DNA from: Microlunatus antarcticus
Lineage (GTDB): Bacteria; Actinomycetota; Actinomycetes; Propionibacteriales; Propionibacteriaceae
Reading direction: 5' to 3'
Assembly: GCF_014193425.1 (NCBI RefSeq)
Contig: NZ_JACHZG010000002.1
Location: forward strand, 1 to 64,000
DNA length: 64,000 bases
Below are positions 1-11,129 of this stretch, in pieces. Each line of letters begins with the position of its first letter. The stretch's first letter is position 1. Made by a program: the position numbers and the translations under genes. Under the pieces are notes generated by a model that worked only from the letters and a program-made list of their open reading frames with translations, was not told the DNA's origin and searched no databases.

Positions 1-681
1 GTCGAGCGCGAGCGGGCGCACGCGTACGCCGAGAAGGCCATGCGGGAGGCCGCCCAGCACACCGGCTACGTCGACCCGGACGAGGCGTACGAGTCGGCCG
101 TGCACGCGGCGGTCGACCGGGCGTACGACGACCGCGACCTGCGCGGCGCGTGGGACGAGCTGGTCGCCTTCGTGACGCCCCACGGCTGGTCGAACGCGCT
201 CGGCCAGAAGCTGGTGCAGATCACCATGCCCGGGGTGCCCGACGTCTACCAGGGCACGGAGCTGTGGGAGGACTCGCTCGTCGACCCGGACAACCGGCGA
301 CCGGTGGACTTCGCGCAGCACCGCACCCTGCTGGCGGGGCTCGACGGTCCTCCCCCGGTCGACGCGTCCGGCCGGGCGAAGCTGTGGGTGACGCGGCACG
401 CGCTGCAGGCCCGGCGGGACCGGCCGGAGCTGTTCACCGGCTACGCGACCGTTCCGGCGAGCGGGCAGCACACCAACCACCTGGTCGCCTTCGACCGGGG
501 CGGGGCGGTCACGCTGGCCACCCGGCTCTCGGTGGGGCTCGCCGGCCACGGCTGGGGCGGTGCGACCGTCGAGCTGCCCCGGGCGAGCGTCGACGTCCTC
601 ACCGGGCGCGTGTTCGCGGGCACGGTCGAGGTCGCCGACGTGCTGGACCGCTACCCGGTGGCGCTGCTGCTGCAGGCCTGA
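1..681 (+). CDS. treY: Maltooligosyltrehalose synthase, C-terminal part
   Basis: The open frame runs in from the window edge, so the 5' part of the gene is missing and only about 226 residues are visible. TreY is a GH13 enzyme that converts the reducing-end alpha-1,4 bond of a maltodextrin into the alpha,alpha-1,1 bond of maltooligosyltrehalose. The visible part has the late GH13 block PGVPDVYQGTELW followed by SLVDPDNRRPVDF, which is characteristic of TreY, and then the C-terminal beta domain. The partner treZ is in this window but about 31 kb away on the other strand. Identification is strong; the upstream extent cannot be judged. Confidence 0.93.
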   Translation, partial: VERERAHAYAEKAMREAAQHTGYVDPDEAYESAVHAAVDRAYDDRDLRGAWDELVAFVTPHGWSNALGQKLVQITMPGVPDVYQGTELWEDSLVDPDNRRPVDFAQHRTLLAGLDGPPPVDASGRAKLWVTRHALQARRDRPELFTGYATVPASGQHTNHLVAFDRGGAVTLATRLSVGLAGHGWGGATVELPRASVDVLTGRVFAGTVEVADVLDRYPVALLLQA

Positions 682-692
682 CGCACTCCCGA

Positions 693-723
693 CGCCGTGG
701 GCCGCTCACCGCGGCCCACGGCG
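693..723. terminator. Hairpin terminator between convergent treY and ABC ATPase genes
   Basis: A perfect 13-bp inverted repeat (693-705 and 711-723) with a 5-nt loop lies 12 bp after the treY stop and about 30 bp from the stop of the convergent ABC gene. The location suits a bidirectional terminator. There is no T-tract, which is common in actinobacterial terminators. Confidence 0.65.
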
Positions 724-753
724 AGCTGGGCCGCGCTGTGAGCTCGACCCGTC

Positions 754-1563
754 TCAGATGGGGTCGAGGACCCGGTGCAGGAACGTGCGCGTCCGCGCCT
801 CGCGGGGATCGGTCAGGACCGCGGCCGGCTCGCCACGCTCGACGACCACCCCGCCGTCCATGAAGAGCACCTGGTCCGACACCGACTGGGCGAAGCGCAT
901 CTCGTGGGTGACGACGACCATCGTGCGGCCCTGGACGGCGAGGTCCTTCATGACGGCGAGCACCTCCCCCACCAGCTCGGGGTCGAGCGCCGAGGTGGGC
1001 TCGTCGAAGAGCAGGAGCTGGGGGTCCAGGGCGAGCGCCCGGGCGATCCCGACGCGCTGCTGCTGACCGCCCGAGAGCTGGTACGGGTGCTGCTCGGCCT
1101 TGCCGGCCAGACCCACGCTCTCCAGCAGGGCGCGCGCCTCGGCGTCGGCCTCCTCCTGCGGGCGGCCCTGCACGACGACGGGGCCCTCGGTGATGTTCCG
1201 CAGGACGGTGAGGTGCGGGAAGAGGTTGTGCGCCTGGAAGACCATCGCGCTCTGCGCCCGCAGCTTCGACAGGGCCCGCTTGCCCGGCCGAGTGGAGTAG
1301 TCGACGCTCACGTCCCCGATGCGGACGAGCCCCGCGTCGGCGGTCTCGAGCGCGTTCAGGCAGCGCAGCACCGTCGTCTTGCCCGAGCCGGACGGGCCGA
1401 TGAGCACGGTCACCGACCCGGGCTGCACGGCGAACTCGACGTCGCGCAGCACCTCGACGCCGTCGAAGGCCTTGGCCAGGCCGGTCACCTCGAGCAGCGG
1501 CGGACCGCCCTGCGGGGCTGGGCCCCGGGGCTCGTCGCGGCTCTCGTCGTGCGGCTCGGTCAT
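754..1563 (-). CDS. Amino-acid ABC transporter ATP-binding protein (GlnQ/ArtP type)
   Basis: Cytoplasmic ATPase of a polar amino-acid importer, 269 aa. Walker A GPSGSGKT lies at about residues 56-63, followed by a Q-loop ([12 protein letters not shown]), signature LSGGQQQR, Walker [13 protein letters not shown] and an H-loop (VVTHE). VFQ.HNLFPH is typical of the polar amino-acid subfamily. The ATG at 1563 overlaps the stop of the upstream binding-protein/permease gene by 4 bp (ATGA), so the two are translationally coupled. The same frame stays open far upstream, but that part only mirrors the neighbouring gene. Residues 1-20 form an acidic, low-complexity leader before the conserved domain. 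Confidence 0.9.
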   Translation of the reverse strand: MTEPHDESRDEPRGPAPQGGPPLLEVTGLAKAFDGVEVLRDVEFAVQPGSVTVLIGPSGSGKTTVLRCLNALETADAGLVRIGDVSVDYSTRPGKRALSKLRAQSAMVFQAHNLFPHLTVLRNITEGPVVVQGRPQEEADAEARALLESVGLAGKAEQHPYQLSGGQQQRVGIARALALDPQLLLFDEPTSALDPELVGEVLAVMKDLAVQGRTMVVVTHEMRFAQSVSDQVLFMDGGVVVERGEPAAVLTDPREARTRTFLHRVLDPI

Positions 1564-3086
1564 CGCGCCACGTACCTCTCCAGCCGGTGCTCGAGGCGTC
1601 CCTGCACGAAGGACAGCACCAGGCAGATCACCCAGTAGTACGCCGCGGCGACGCCGTACAGCGCGAAGAACTTGAAGGTCGGCGCGGCCGCCACCTGGGC
1701 GACCCGCAGGAGCTCGGTGACCAGGACCACCGAGGCCAGCGAGGTGTCCTTGACCAGCGAGATGAGCGTGTTCGACAGCGGCGGGACGGCCGTGCGCGCG
1801 GCCTGCGGCAGGACGATGCGCCGCAGCGTGGTCGCGTACCCCATGCCGATGGTCTCGGCCGCCTCCCACTGCCCGCGGGGGACCGAGAGGATGGCGGCCC
1901 GGATGATCTCGGCCGCGTAGCCGCCGACGTTGAGGCTGAACGCGATGATCGCGGCCGTGAACGGGTTGAAGGTCAGCCCGATGGCGGGCAGCCCGTAGAA
2001 GATCAGGAACAGCTGGACGAGCAGCGGCGTGCCGCGGATGACCGAGACGTAGAAGCGCGCGACCTGCGAGACGACGCCGACCTTCGACAGCCGCATCAGG
2101 GCGATCACGAGGGCGATCGCGAGCCCGACGACGAAGCTGATCGCGGTGAGCGGGATGGTCCGGTTGAGGGCGGCGATCGCCATGGGGCCGGCCGAGTCGC
2201 GGACCAGGTCCCACGTCGACTGCTGGACGACGGCCGTGCCCGCCTGCTCCGGGGACGCCTCGCCCTGGCTGACGTCCTGGCCGAAGTACTTCTCCGAGAT
2301 CGAGGTCAGCTGGCCGTCCGCCCGCACCTGGCCGAGCGCGGTGTTGACCGCGTCCCGCAGGGTCGTGTCGGCCTGCCGCATCGCGAAGACCTGCTCGCTG
2401 GTGTCACCGGTCTTGGCCGCGATCTTGACCGTAGTGTCGCCGGTGGTCTTGCTGTACTCGGCCACGGCGAGGTTGTCGTTGACCGTGGCGTCGACGCGCT
2501 TCTGCTTGACGAGCGTGACGGCCTGGGTGAAGCCCTCGACGGCCTCCACCTTGGCGCCCGCGTCCTTGGCCACCTGGGCCCAGTTGCTCGTGGAGCTCTG
2601 CGCGGTCGTCTTGCCCTTCAGGTCGGCGAGGCTCGTGATCGAGTCGTCGTCGGTCCGCGTGACGATGACGCCGTCGGAGACGGTGTACGGCGCCGAGAGC
2701 GCGTACGTGGCGTCACGCTGAGCGTTCTTGGTGACCTGGTTGGCGACGAGGTCGAAGCGGTCGGACTGCAGGCTCGCGAAGATCGAGTCGAACGGCGCCT
2801 CGACGAACTCGGTCCGCAGGCCCATCTTGGCCGCGACCGCGGTGATGACCTCGACGTCGTAGCCGGTCAGCTGGTTGTTGGTGGGGTCGTGATAGGTGAA
2901 GGGCGCGTACGTCCCCTCGGTCCCGACCCGCAGCACCCCGGCAGCCTGGACCTTGCCGAGCGTCGTGTCGGGCGCGGGCGCTGAACTGTCTGACCCTCTC
3001 GAGCACGCGGTGCCCAGGAGCAGCAGCACGAGGGCGACCAGCACCCCGACGACGCGTCTGATGACGACCTCCTGCAGCACGACCAT
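1560..3086 (-). CDS. Fused amino-acid ABC transporter substrate-binding lipoprotein and permease
   Basis: A 508-aa protein joining two normally separate subunits. Residues 1-28 are a lipoprotein signal with the lipobox LLGTAC. About 45-265 is a type 2 periplasmic-binding fold (SBP_bac_3; [18 protein letters not shown] near its start). About 295-500 is a polar amino-acid permease (HisM/GlnP type) with several membrane segments and the EAA-like loop [20 protein letters not shown]. Such fusions are known in Gram-positive amino-acid systems, so this is probably natural. With the downstream ATPase it forms a complete two-gene importer. The substrate is unproven; the binding domain resembles cystine or glutamine-type proteins. 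GTG at about 3062 is an alternative start that keeps the whole signal peptide. Confidence 0.88.
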   Translation of the reverse strand: MVVLQEVVIRRVVGVLVALVLLLLGTACSRGSDSSAPAPDTTLGKVQAAGVLRVGTEGTYAPFTYHDPTNNQLTGYDVEVITAVAAKMGLRTEFVEAPFDSIFASLQSDRFDLVANQVTKNAQRDATYALSAPYTVSDGVIVTRTDDDSITSLADLKGKTTAQSSTSNWAQVAKDAGAKVEAVEGFTQAVTLVKQKRVDATVNDNLAVAEYSKTTGDTTVKIAAKTGDTSEQVFAMRQADTTLRDAVNTALGQVRADGQLTSISEKYFGQDVSQGEASPEQAGTAVVQQSTWDLVRDSAGPMAIAALNRTIPLTAISFVVGLAIALVIALMRLSKVGVVSQVARFYVSVIRGTPLLVQLFLIFYGLPAIGLTFNPFTAAIIAFSLNVGGYAAEIIRAAILSVPRGQWEAAETIGMGYATTLRRIVLPQAARTAVPPLSNTLISLVKDTSLASVVLVTELLRVAQVAAAPTFKFFALYGVAAAYYWVICLVLSFVQGRLEHRLERYVAR

Positions 3087-3172
3087 TCCCGAGTCCGGCG
3101 ACCGGGAATGCCGACCTTACGCGACCCGGCCTCAGCGGCACGGCGTCGTCCGTCGGCGCTCCGGCTCCTGGT

Positions 3173-3298
3173 GCGTCTTCAGACCGGTGCGGAGGTTTTG
3201 CTCCGTCGTTGGCTCGTCTGTTCGCGTCTTCAGACCGGTGCGGACACCTGCGACCCCGACGGAGACATCGGCGCCACGTCTTCAGACCGGTGCGGACC
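3173..3298. repeat. 51-bp-phased short repeat, cluster 1 (three copies)
   Basis: Three copies of the core CGTCTTCAGACCGGTGCGG begin at about 3174, 3225 and 3277, so the spacing is 51 and 52 bp. The 30-odd bases between cores are unrelated to each other. The last copy abuts the stop codon of the DUF559 gene (3299). Orientation is opposite to the cluster at 4411-4531 on the other side of that gene. The core is not itself palindromic apart from ACCGGT. Confidence 0.9.
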
Positions 3299-4249
3299 CT
3301 AGGTCCGGTCGCTGGAGCGCCCTGGGAAGTAGCGCTCCCACTCCGGGCGGTACGAGCGTCGTACGCGCACGCCTCGTTCGCGCAGCGCGCCGGCCACGCG
3401 GTCCAGGGTCTCGAGCGGCCGCTGGTAGATGCCGTCCTTGAGCACGGCCAGCAGCCGGAGCCCCAGCCCGTCGAGCGTCTCCCGGCGCCGTACGTCGCTC
3501 TTCCACTGCGTCTCGTCCTCGGCGTGCTGACGACCGTCGTACTCGATCAGCAGCTTCAGCGCCGGGTAGGACAGGTCGAACCGCATCAGGACCGTGCCGA
3601 CCTCGTCGCGCAGCCGGTGGTCGACCTCGGGCTCGGGCAGGCCCGCCAGGACGATCAGGAGACGGAGCCGGGTCTCCATCGGCGAGTCGACGCCGACCCG
3701 CGCCAGGCTGACCGCCCGCCGGCCCACGCGGGAACCGCGACCCCGCCAGTGCTGGGCCGCCTCGTGCAGCTCGTCGAGGTCGAGCGCCTCGGCGCGCAGC
3801 AGGCTGTCGGCCGCGATCACCAGATCGACGAGGTCGACGCCATCGGCTGCCATCTCGAGCAGCGCCTGACCCGGGGCCGAGACACGTACGCCCTTGCTCA
3901 GACGGACGTCGGGCCGGGGTACCGAGCGGTGCGCACAGATACCTCGACGCTCGGAGCGCGGCTGGCCGTCGGGCACGCTGACGTGGACGGGCCCGGGCTC
4001 CGGGGCGACCCCACCCCACAACTCGACGGAGGTCGCGTGGCTGGCGTACGTGCCTAGGGCATTCAGCCCGACCGCCGCCTGGGCGCGGACCCTCAGGGTC
4101 GGACGGGCTCCGGCTCGCAGGTGCACGTCGTAGAAGAGGCGGCGGTATCGCCGGGTGAGCAGCTCGTCGAGCGGTAGCCCGGCCGCCCGTGCGTCAGCGC
4201 GGGTGAACGGCCGGCTGTCGTCGAACGGCTCGTCCCGTTGAAGGCGCAT
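3299..4249 (-). CDS. DUF559 (Vsr-like) endonuclease-domain protein
   Basis: A 316-aa protein of a family that is very common and often multicopy in actinobacteria. The N-terminus (TRADARAAGLPLDELLTRRYRRLF) resembles the winged-helix region of AbiEi-type proteins. The C-terminus has the DUF559/Vsr-like nuclease core: an acidic FDLSYPALKLLIEYDGRQH followed by QW..DVRRRE..LG and a final LRERGVRVR segment. The frame is open to 4507, but that extension crosses two copies of the non-coding 51-bp repeat, so the ATG at 4249 is preferred. The ribosome binding site is weak. The gene sits alone between inverted repeat clusters. Family function is unknown; nuclease activity is inferred from fold and motif only. 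Confidence 0.75.
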   Translation of the reverse strand: MRLQRDEPFDDSRPFTRADARAAGLPLDELLTRRYRRLFYDVHLRAGARPTLRVRAQAAVGLNALGTYASHATSVELWGGVAPEPGPVHVSVPDGQPRSERRGICAHRSVPRPDVRLSKGVRVSAPGQALLEMAADGVDLVDLVIAADSLLRAEALDLDELHEAAQHWRGRGSRVGRRAVSLARVGVDSPMETRLRLLIVLAGLPEPEVDHRLRDEVGTVLMRFDLSYPALKLLIEYDGRQHAEDETQWKSDVRRRETLDGLGLRLLAVLKDGIYQRPLETLDRVAGALRERGVRVRRSYRPEWERYFPGRSSDRT

Positions 4250-4410
4250 CCCGGTAGTCAAGGGCTTCGTGGACGGCCCCAGCCCGCGATCCACAGGCCT
4301 CGGGCGGACGGACAACACCGACGAGCAGACGGGAGACGGATTGCTCCCGGGTCTGCCTCTGCCGTGGTCTGGAGAGGTCGTACGGGGTCGTCCTGTGATG
4401 CCGAACGACC

Positions 4411-4531
4411 CCGCACCGGTCTGAAGACGAAGCTCTGAGCGGCCGTACTTGCACCCTGAGTCGGCACCGGTCTGAAGACGCGATTTCGCGAGGCCCGCGA
4501 GGTTCAAGGTCGCCGCACCGGTCTGAAGACG
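4411..4531. repeat. 51-bp-phased short repeat, cluster 2 (three copies, inverted relative to cluster 1)
   Basis: Three copies of CGCACCGGTCTGAAGACG with ACCGGT at 4415, 4466 and 4517, exactly 51 bp apart. They lie upstream of the chosen start of the DUF559 gene and point opposite to cluster 1. The segment 4250-4410 between that start and the first copy shows no other gene. Confidence 0.9.
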
Positions 4532-4563
4532 ACGACGGGAGCGGCAGAGAACCTCCCAGAACG

Positions 4564-4599
4564 CAGCAAGGCCCCGGGCCGAAGCCCGGGGCCTTGCTG
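4564..4599 (-). terminator. tuf terminator
   Basis: A perfect 16-bp stem (4564-4579 and 4584-4599) with a 4-nt loop lies 17 bp after the tuf stop. Read on the transcribed (minus) strand the loop is UUCG closed by a C-G pair, an extra-stable tetraloop. This is the end of the str operon. Confidence 0.85.
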
Positions 4600-4615
4600 A
4601 TGGAGCTAGGTCAGA

Positions 4616-5809
<1,194 letters not shown>

Positions 5810-5909
5810 TGCTGGGGCTCCTTCTGGTGGTCGCCACGCGTTCGCGCAGCGCTATCTCTGGGGTTACGGACTGGTTGCCGGACGTGACCCGGCTATGAAG
5901 TTTTCCCGC

Positions 5910-5941
5910 CCGTACGTCTCAGGTCAAACCGAGACGTACGG
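5910..5941. promoter_or_regulatory. Perfect 11-bp inverted repeat in the fusA-tuf gap
   Basis: Arms CCGTACGTCTC (5910-5920) and GAGACGTACGG (5931-5941) flank a 10-nt loop. On the minus strand the loop carries TTGACC, a good -35 hexamer, but no convincing -10 sits 16-18 bp further on, and no T-tract follows the hairpin. It may be an operator over a tuf-specific promoter or an RNA structure between fusA and tuf. Confidence 0.5.
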
Positions 5942-5973
5942 AGCGGGAGGCGTCCACTGCTGGACGCCGCGGG

Positions 5974-8067
<2,094 letters not shown>

Positions 8068-8115
8068 GAAGGTGGCTACTCAACCTCTCGTGTGCTCGTG
8101 TGCCGTGGATACGCA

Positions 8116-8147
8116 GGAATCAGCAACGCGGATGCGCTGCTGATTCC
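8116..8147 (-). other. Stem-loop in the rpsG-fusA gap
   Basis: A perfect 10-bp stem (GGAATCAGCA at 8116-8125, TGCTGATTCC at 8138-8147) encloses a short inner GCG/GCG pairing. It lies about 40 bp after the rpsG stop. There is no T-tract and fusA follows, so it is more likely an mRNA processing or autoregulatory structure than a terminator. Confidence 0.5.
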
Positions 8148-8186
8148 CGCCACCACGAAGGTGAAGGACGTACGGACGACCAGCGA

Positions 8187-8657
8187 CTACCAGCGGTAGT
8201 GCGCGAACGCCTTGTTGGCCTCGGCCATCTTGTGGGTGTCCTCGCGGCGCTTGACCGCGGCACCCAGACCGTTCGAGGCGTCGAGGATCTCGTTCATGAG
8301 GCGCTCCGCCATCGTCTTCTCGCGACGGGCGCGGGAGAAGCTGACGAGCCAGCGCATGGCCAGCGTCGTGGCGCGGGCCGGCTTGACCTCGATCGGCACC
8401 TGGTAGGTCGCGCCACCGACACGGCGGCTCTTGACCTCCAGCGCCGGGCGGACATTGTCCAGGGCGCGCTTGAGGGTCTGCACCGGGTCGATACCCGTCT
8501 TGGTACGGGTGCCTTCCATGGCGGTGTAGACGATGCCCTGCGCGACGGTCTTCTTGCCGTCGAGCAGGATCTTGCTCACCAGCTGGCTGACCAGCGGGGA
8601 GCCGTAGACCGGGTCGGCCGGGAGCGGCCGCTTCGGGGCGGGACCCTTGCGGGGCAT
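8187..8657 (-). CDS. rpsG: 30S ribosomal protein S7
   Basis: S7, 156 aa, a primary 16S rRNA binder that nucleates the 30S head. It starts [20 protein letters not shown] and carries the conserved [19 protein letters not shown] and [21 protein letters not shown] segments. It begins one base after the rpsL stop, with the ribosome binding site AGGAG lying in the rpsL tail. In E. coli S7 autoregulates the str operon; whether that holds here cannot be seen. Confidence 0.98.
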   Translation of the reverse strand: MPRKGPAPKRPLPADPVYGSPLVSQLVSKILLDGKKTVAQGIVYTAMEGTRTKTGIDPVQTLKRALDNVRPALEVKSRRVGGATYQVPIEVKPARATTLAMRWLVSFSRARREKTMAERLMNEILDASNGLGAAVKRREDTHKMAEANKAFAHYRW

Positions 8658-8658
8658 G

Positions 8659-9030
8659 TTACTTCTCCTTCTTGGCGCCGTAGCGGCTGCGCGCCTGCTT
8701 GCGGTTCTTGACGCCCTGGGTGTCGAGCGTGCCGCGGATGATCTTGTAGCGGACGCCGGGGAGGTCCTTCACACGGCCGCCGCGCACGAGCACCATCGAG
8801 TGCTCCTGCAGGTTGTGGCCGACGCCGGGGATGTAGGCGGTGACCTCGACCCCGGAGCTCAGCCGGACACGGGCGACCTTCCGAAGCGCCGAGTTCGGCT
8901 TCTTCGGGGTCGTCGTGTACACCCGGGTGCACACGCCCCGGCGCTGGGGCGAACCCTTGAGGGCCGGCGTCTTGGTCTTGGAGACCTTGTCCTGCCGGCC
9001 CTTGCGGACGAGCTGCTGAATGGTGGGCAC
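8659..9030 (-). CDS. rpsL: 30S ribosomal protein S12
   Basis: S12, 123 aa, located at the decoding centre. The GTG at 9030 gives the standard start (M)[14 protein letters not shown]; the open frame extends upstream to 9216 but without homology. The streptomycin-relevant segments [13 protein letters not shown] and [15 protein letters not shown] keep the wild-type lysines. It is the first gene of the str operon, driven by the promoter at 9225-9253. Confidence 0.98.
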   Translation of the reverse strand: MPTIQQLVRKGRQDKVSKTKTPALKGSPQRRGVCTRVYTTTPKKPNSALRKVARVRLSSGVEVTAYIPGVGHNLQEHSMVLVRGGRVKDLPGVRYKIIRGTLDTQGVKNRKQARSRYGAKKEK

Positions 9031-9224
9031 CGCGTCAATTCTCTTTCTGTCCAGCGAAGTGGTCTGTGCTCCTCGCGCACCAGCGAACCCTTGTCGCTGC
9101 TGCAGGTGTGCGACCACCTGCCCTGCTCGACCGCTCCGGGAGACCCTCATCGGGCCTTCGGAACGGGAGTCGCAGACACAGAGCTCGCGCAAGAGGTCGG
9201 GCACGCCCGAACACACAAGGAATC

Positions 9225-9253
9225 AGATTACGTTGCCGGGGCAAGGGGGTCAA
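9225..9253 (-). promoter_or_regulatory. SigA-type promoter of the str operon
   Basis: On the minus strand: -35 TTGACC (9248-9253), 17-bp spacer, -10 TAATCT (9225-9230). This nearly consensus pair lies about 195 bp upstream of rpsL, leaving a long leader (9031-9224) in which no gene is seen. Confidence 0.75.
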
Positions 9254-9299
9254 AAGGACGACTCCCGACGCCTCCGGCCGGAGGGCCCGCGGAGGGCGC

Positions 9300-9983
9300 T
9301 CAGGCGTCGTCGAGGACGACGGTGGCGTTGCGCTCGACGAGCGACACGGTCTCCGCGTCCAGGTACTGCCGCGCCCCGAGCAGCCGGGGCAGCAGCTCGC
9401 GCTGCGTGGTCGTCGCCCGGAAGAGCAGGCCGATCGTGACCTCGTGGTCCGGGACGAACGAGCGCCGGATCTCGTCGCCAGCGCGGACCGTCCCCGCCCG
9501 GACGACGGAGAGGTAGGTGCCGGGGCGGGCGTCGAGGGTGAAGCGCTTGACCCAGCCGCGCTCCTCGAGGAAGCCCGAGAACGTCCGGCACGGGACCCGG
9601 GGGTCCGTCACCTCGAGCTCGAGGACGTCGCCGTCCTCGGGGTCGCCCACCGTCCACCGCTCCCCCACCAGGACCTCGGCGAGATCGATCCCGACCGTGG
9701 TGAGGTTCTCGCCGAAGCAGCCGTTCGGCAGGTGGCGGCTCAGCTCGCGCTGCCACCGGTCGAGGTCCTCGCGCTGGAACGCGTACACGGCCTGACGGTC
9801 GCCGCCGTGGTGCCGGGCGTCGCCGATGTAGTCGCCCGCGACGCCGCTGGACCCGCGCTTCGGGCCGGGAGCCCGGACCTCCACGGGCCCGTCGGCGGCG
9901 CGCTTGTCGATCCCGGTGAGCTTGACCTTCGCGTACGCCTTCTCGGCGGCCGCACCGACGTTGACCGACTGCACCTGGGGCAC
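9300..9983 (-). CDS. MOSC-domain protein (YiiM-like)
   Basis: A 227-aa soluble protein. The MOSC domain spans about residues 25-170, with GENLTTVGIDLAEVLVGERW and the conserved cysteine in DPRVPCRTFSGFL. MOSC domains bind or transfer sulfur with molybdenum-cofactor-related chemistry; stand-alone bacterial members such as YiiM are implicated in reducing N-hydroxylated compounds. The GTG start at 9983 gives (M)PQVQSVNVG, a typical beginning. It is transcribed alone and divergently from the DrrAB-type exporter. The exact substrate is unknown. Confidence 0.88.
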   Translation of the reverse strand: MPQVQSVNVGAAAEKAYAKVKLTGIDKRAADGPVEVRAPGPKRGSSGVAGDYIGDARHHGGDRQAVYAFQREDLDRWQRELSRHLPNGCFGENLTTVGIDLAEVLVGERWTVGDPEDGDVLELEVTDPRVPCRTFSGFLEERGWVKRFTLDARPGTYLSVVRAGTVRAGDEIRRSFVPDHEVTIGLLFRATTTQRELLPRLLGARQYLDAETVSLVERNATVVLDDA

Positions 9984-10038
9984 GGCGCCACAGTAGTGCT
10001 CCCGCGTTACGGGGAGGGTCGTCCCGGGGACGCGTCGC

Positions 10039-10077
10039 CCGACGACCTGCCCCGATGAGTTCGGGGCAGGTCGTCGG
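10039..10077. promoter_or_regulatory. Perfect 17-bp inverted repeat between divergent genes
   Basis: Arms at 10039-10055 and 10061-10077 are perfectly complementary with a 5-nt centre. The site lies between the divergent MOSC and DrrA-like genes, about 55 bp from each start, where a terminator is not expected. It may be an operator for the exporter, or a leader hairpin in one of the two mRNAs. Confidence 0.5.
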
Positions 10078-10136
10078 TCAGCACCTCGACCCGGCCACCC
10101 GAGGCCGGAGACCTGTCAGAGGGAGTCGTTACCGTC

Positions 10137-11129
10137 ATGGCCATGGAGCTGGCGATCGAGGCGCAGGGGCTCACCAAGCGCTACAAGGACGTGGTGGCGC
10201 TGGCCGGCGTGGACCTGGCGGTGCCGCGGGGCACGGTCCTCGGCCTGCTCGGGCCGAACGGGGCGGGCAAGACGACCACGGTGCGCGTGCTCACGACCCT
10301 CCTGGTCCCGGACTCGGGCTCGGCGCGGGTCGCCGGGGTCGACGTCGTCGCCGACCCCGCCGGGGTCCGGAGCCGGATCGGGCTGTCCGGCCAGTACGCC
10401 GCCGTCGACGAGTACCTGACGGGCTACGAGAACCTCGAGATGGTCGGGCGGCTCTACCACCTGGGGCGGCGCCGGAGCCGTGAGCGGGCGAGGGAGCTGC
10501 TGGAGCAGTTCGGGCTGGGCGACGCGGCCAACCGGCCCGCGAAGACCTACTCGGGCGGCATGCGCCGACGCCTCGACCTCGCGGGCGCGCTCGTGGCCGA
10601 CCCCGAGGTCATCTTCCTCGACGAGCCGACGACCGGGCTGGACCCGAAGGCCCGCCTCGACATGTGGGAGGTGATCGCCTCGCTGGTGGCGGGCGGGACG
10701 ACCCTGCTCCTCACCACCCAGTACCTCGAGGAGGCCGACCGCCTCGCCGACGACATCGTGGTGATCGACCACGGCCGGGTCATCGCGCGGGGCACCTCGA
10801 GCGAGCTGAAGTCGATGATCGGCGGCGAGCGCGTCGAGCTCACCGTGCTCGACCGCGACCAGCTCGAGCCCGCCCGCGCCGCGCTCGCCGGGCTGGCCTC
10901 CGGCGAGCCGACCGTCGACCGGTCGTCGCGCTCGCTGGTCGTGCCGGTGTCGGGCGGTGCCGGGGCGCTGGCCGAGGCGCTCCGACGGCTCGCCGACGCG
11001 GGCGTCGGGCTGGAGGACGTGGGGCTCCGCCGGCCGACGCTGGACGAGGTGTTCCTGACGCTCACCGGCCACCCCAGCGACGAGCCGGCCGGGAAGCCGA
11101 AGGCCAAGACGAAGGAGACGAGGGCATGA
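10137..11129 (+). CDS. Daunorubicin-resistance-type ABC transporter ATP-binding protein
   Basis: A 330-aa ATPase of the DrrA family. Walker A GPNGAGKT is at residues 39-46, then SGQYAAVDEYLTGYENLEM (Q-loop region typical of DrrA), signature YSGGMRRR, Walker B VIFLDEPTTGLD, and the DrrA C-terminal domain ending in LRRPTLDEVFLTLTG. It powers export by the permease encoded next, which overlaps by 4 bp (ATGA). Systems of this type export drugs or lipids; no biosynthetic genes nearby suggest a substrate. ATGs at 10137 and 10143 are both possible starts. Confidence 0.93.
   Translation: MAMELAIEAQGLTKRYKDVVALAGVDLAVPRGTVLGLLGPNGAGKTTTVRVLTTLLVPDSGSARVAGVDVVADPAGVRSRIGLSGQYAAVDEYLTGYENLEMVGRLYHLGRRRSRERARELLEQFGLGDAANRPAKTYSGGMRRRLDLAGALVADPEVIFLDEPTTGLDPKARLDMWEVIASLVAGGTTLLLTTQYLEEADRLADDIVVIDHGRVIARGTSSELKSMIGGERVELTVLDRDQLEPARAALAGLASGEPTVDRSSRSLVVPVSGGAGALAEALRRLADAGVGLEDVGLRRPTLDEVFLTLTGHPSDEPAGKPKAKTKETRA

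Noticed and set aside
4250-4507. N-terminal extension of the DUF559 protein to an ATG at 4507
   Set aside because: It would translate two copies of the intergenic repeat and has no family similarity; the ATG at 4249 gives a normal family start.
3173-4531. Reading the 51-bp repeat arrays as CRISPR
   Set aside because: The conserved core is only about 17-19 bp, there are just three units per cluster, gaps in cluster 3 resemble each other and no cas gene is in the window.
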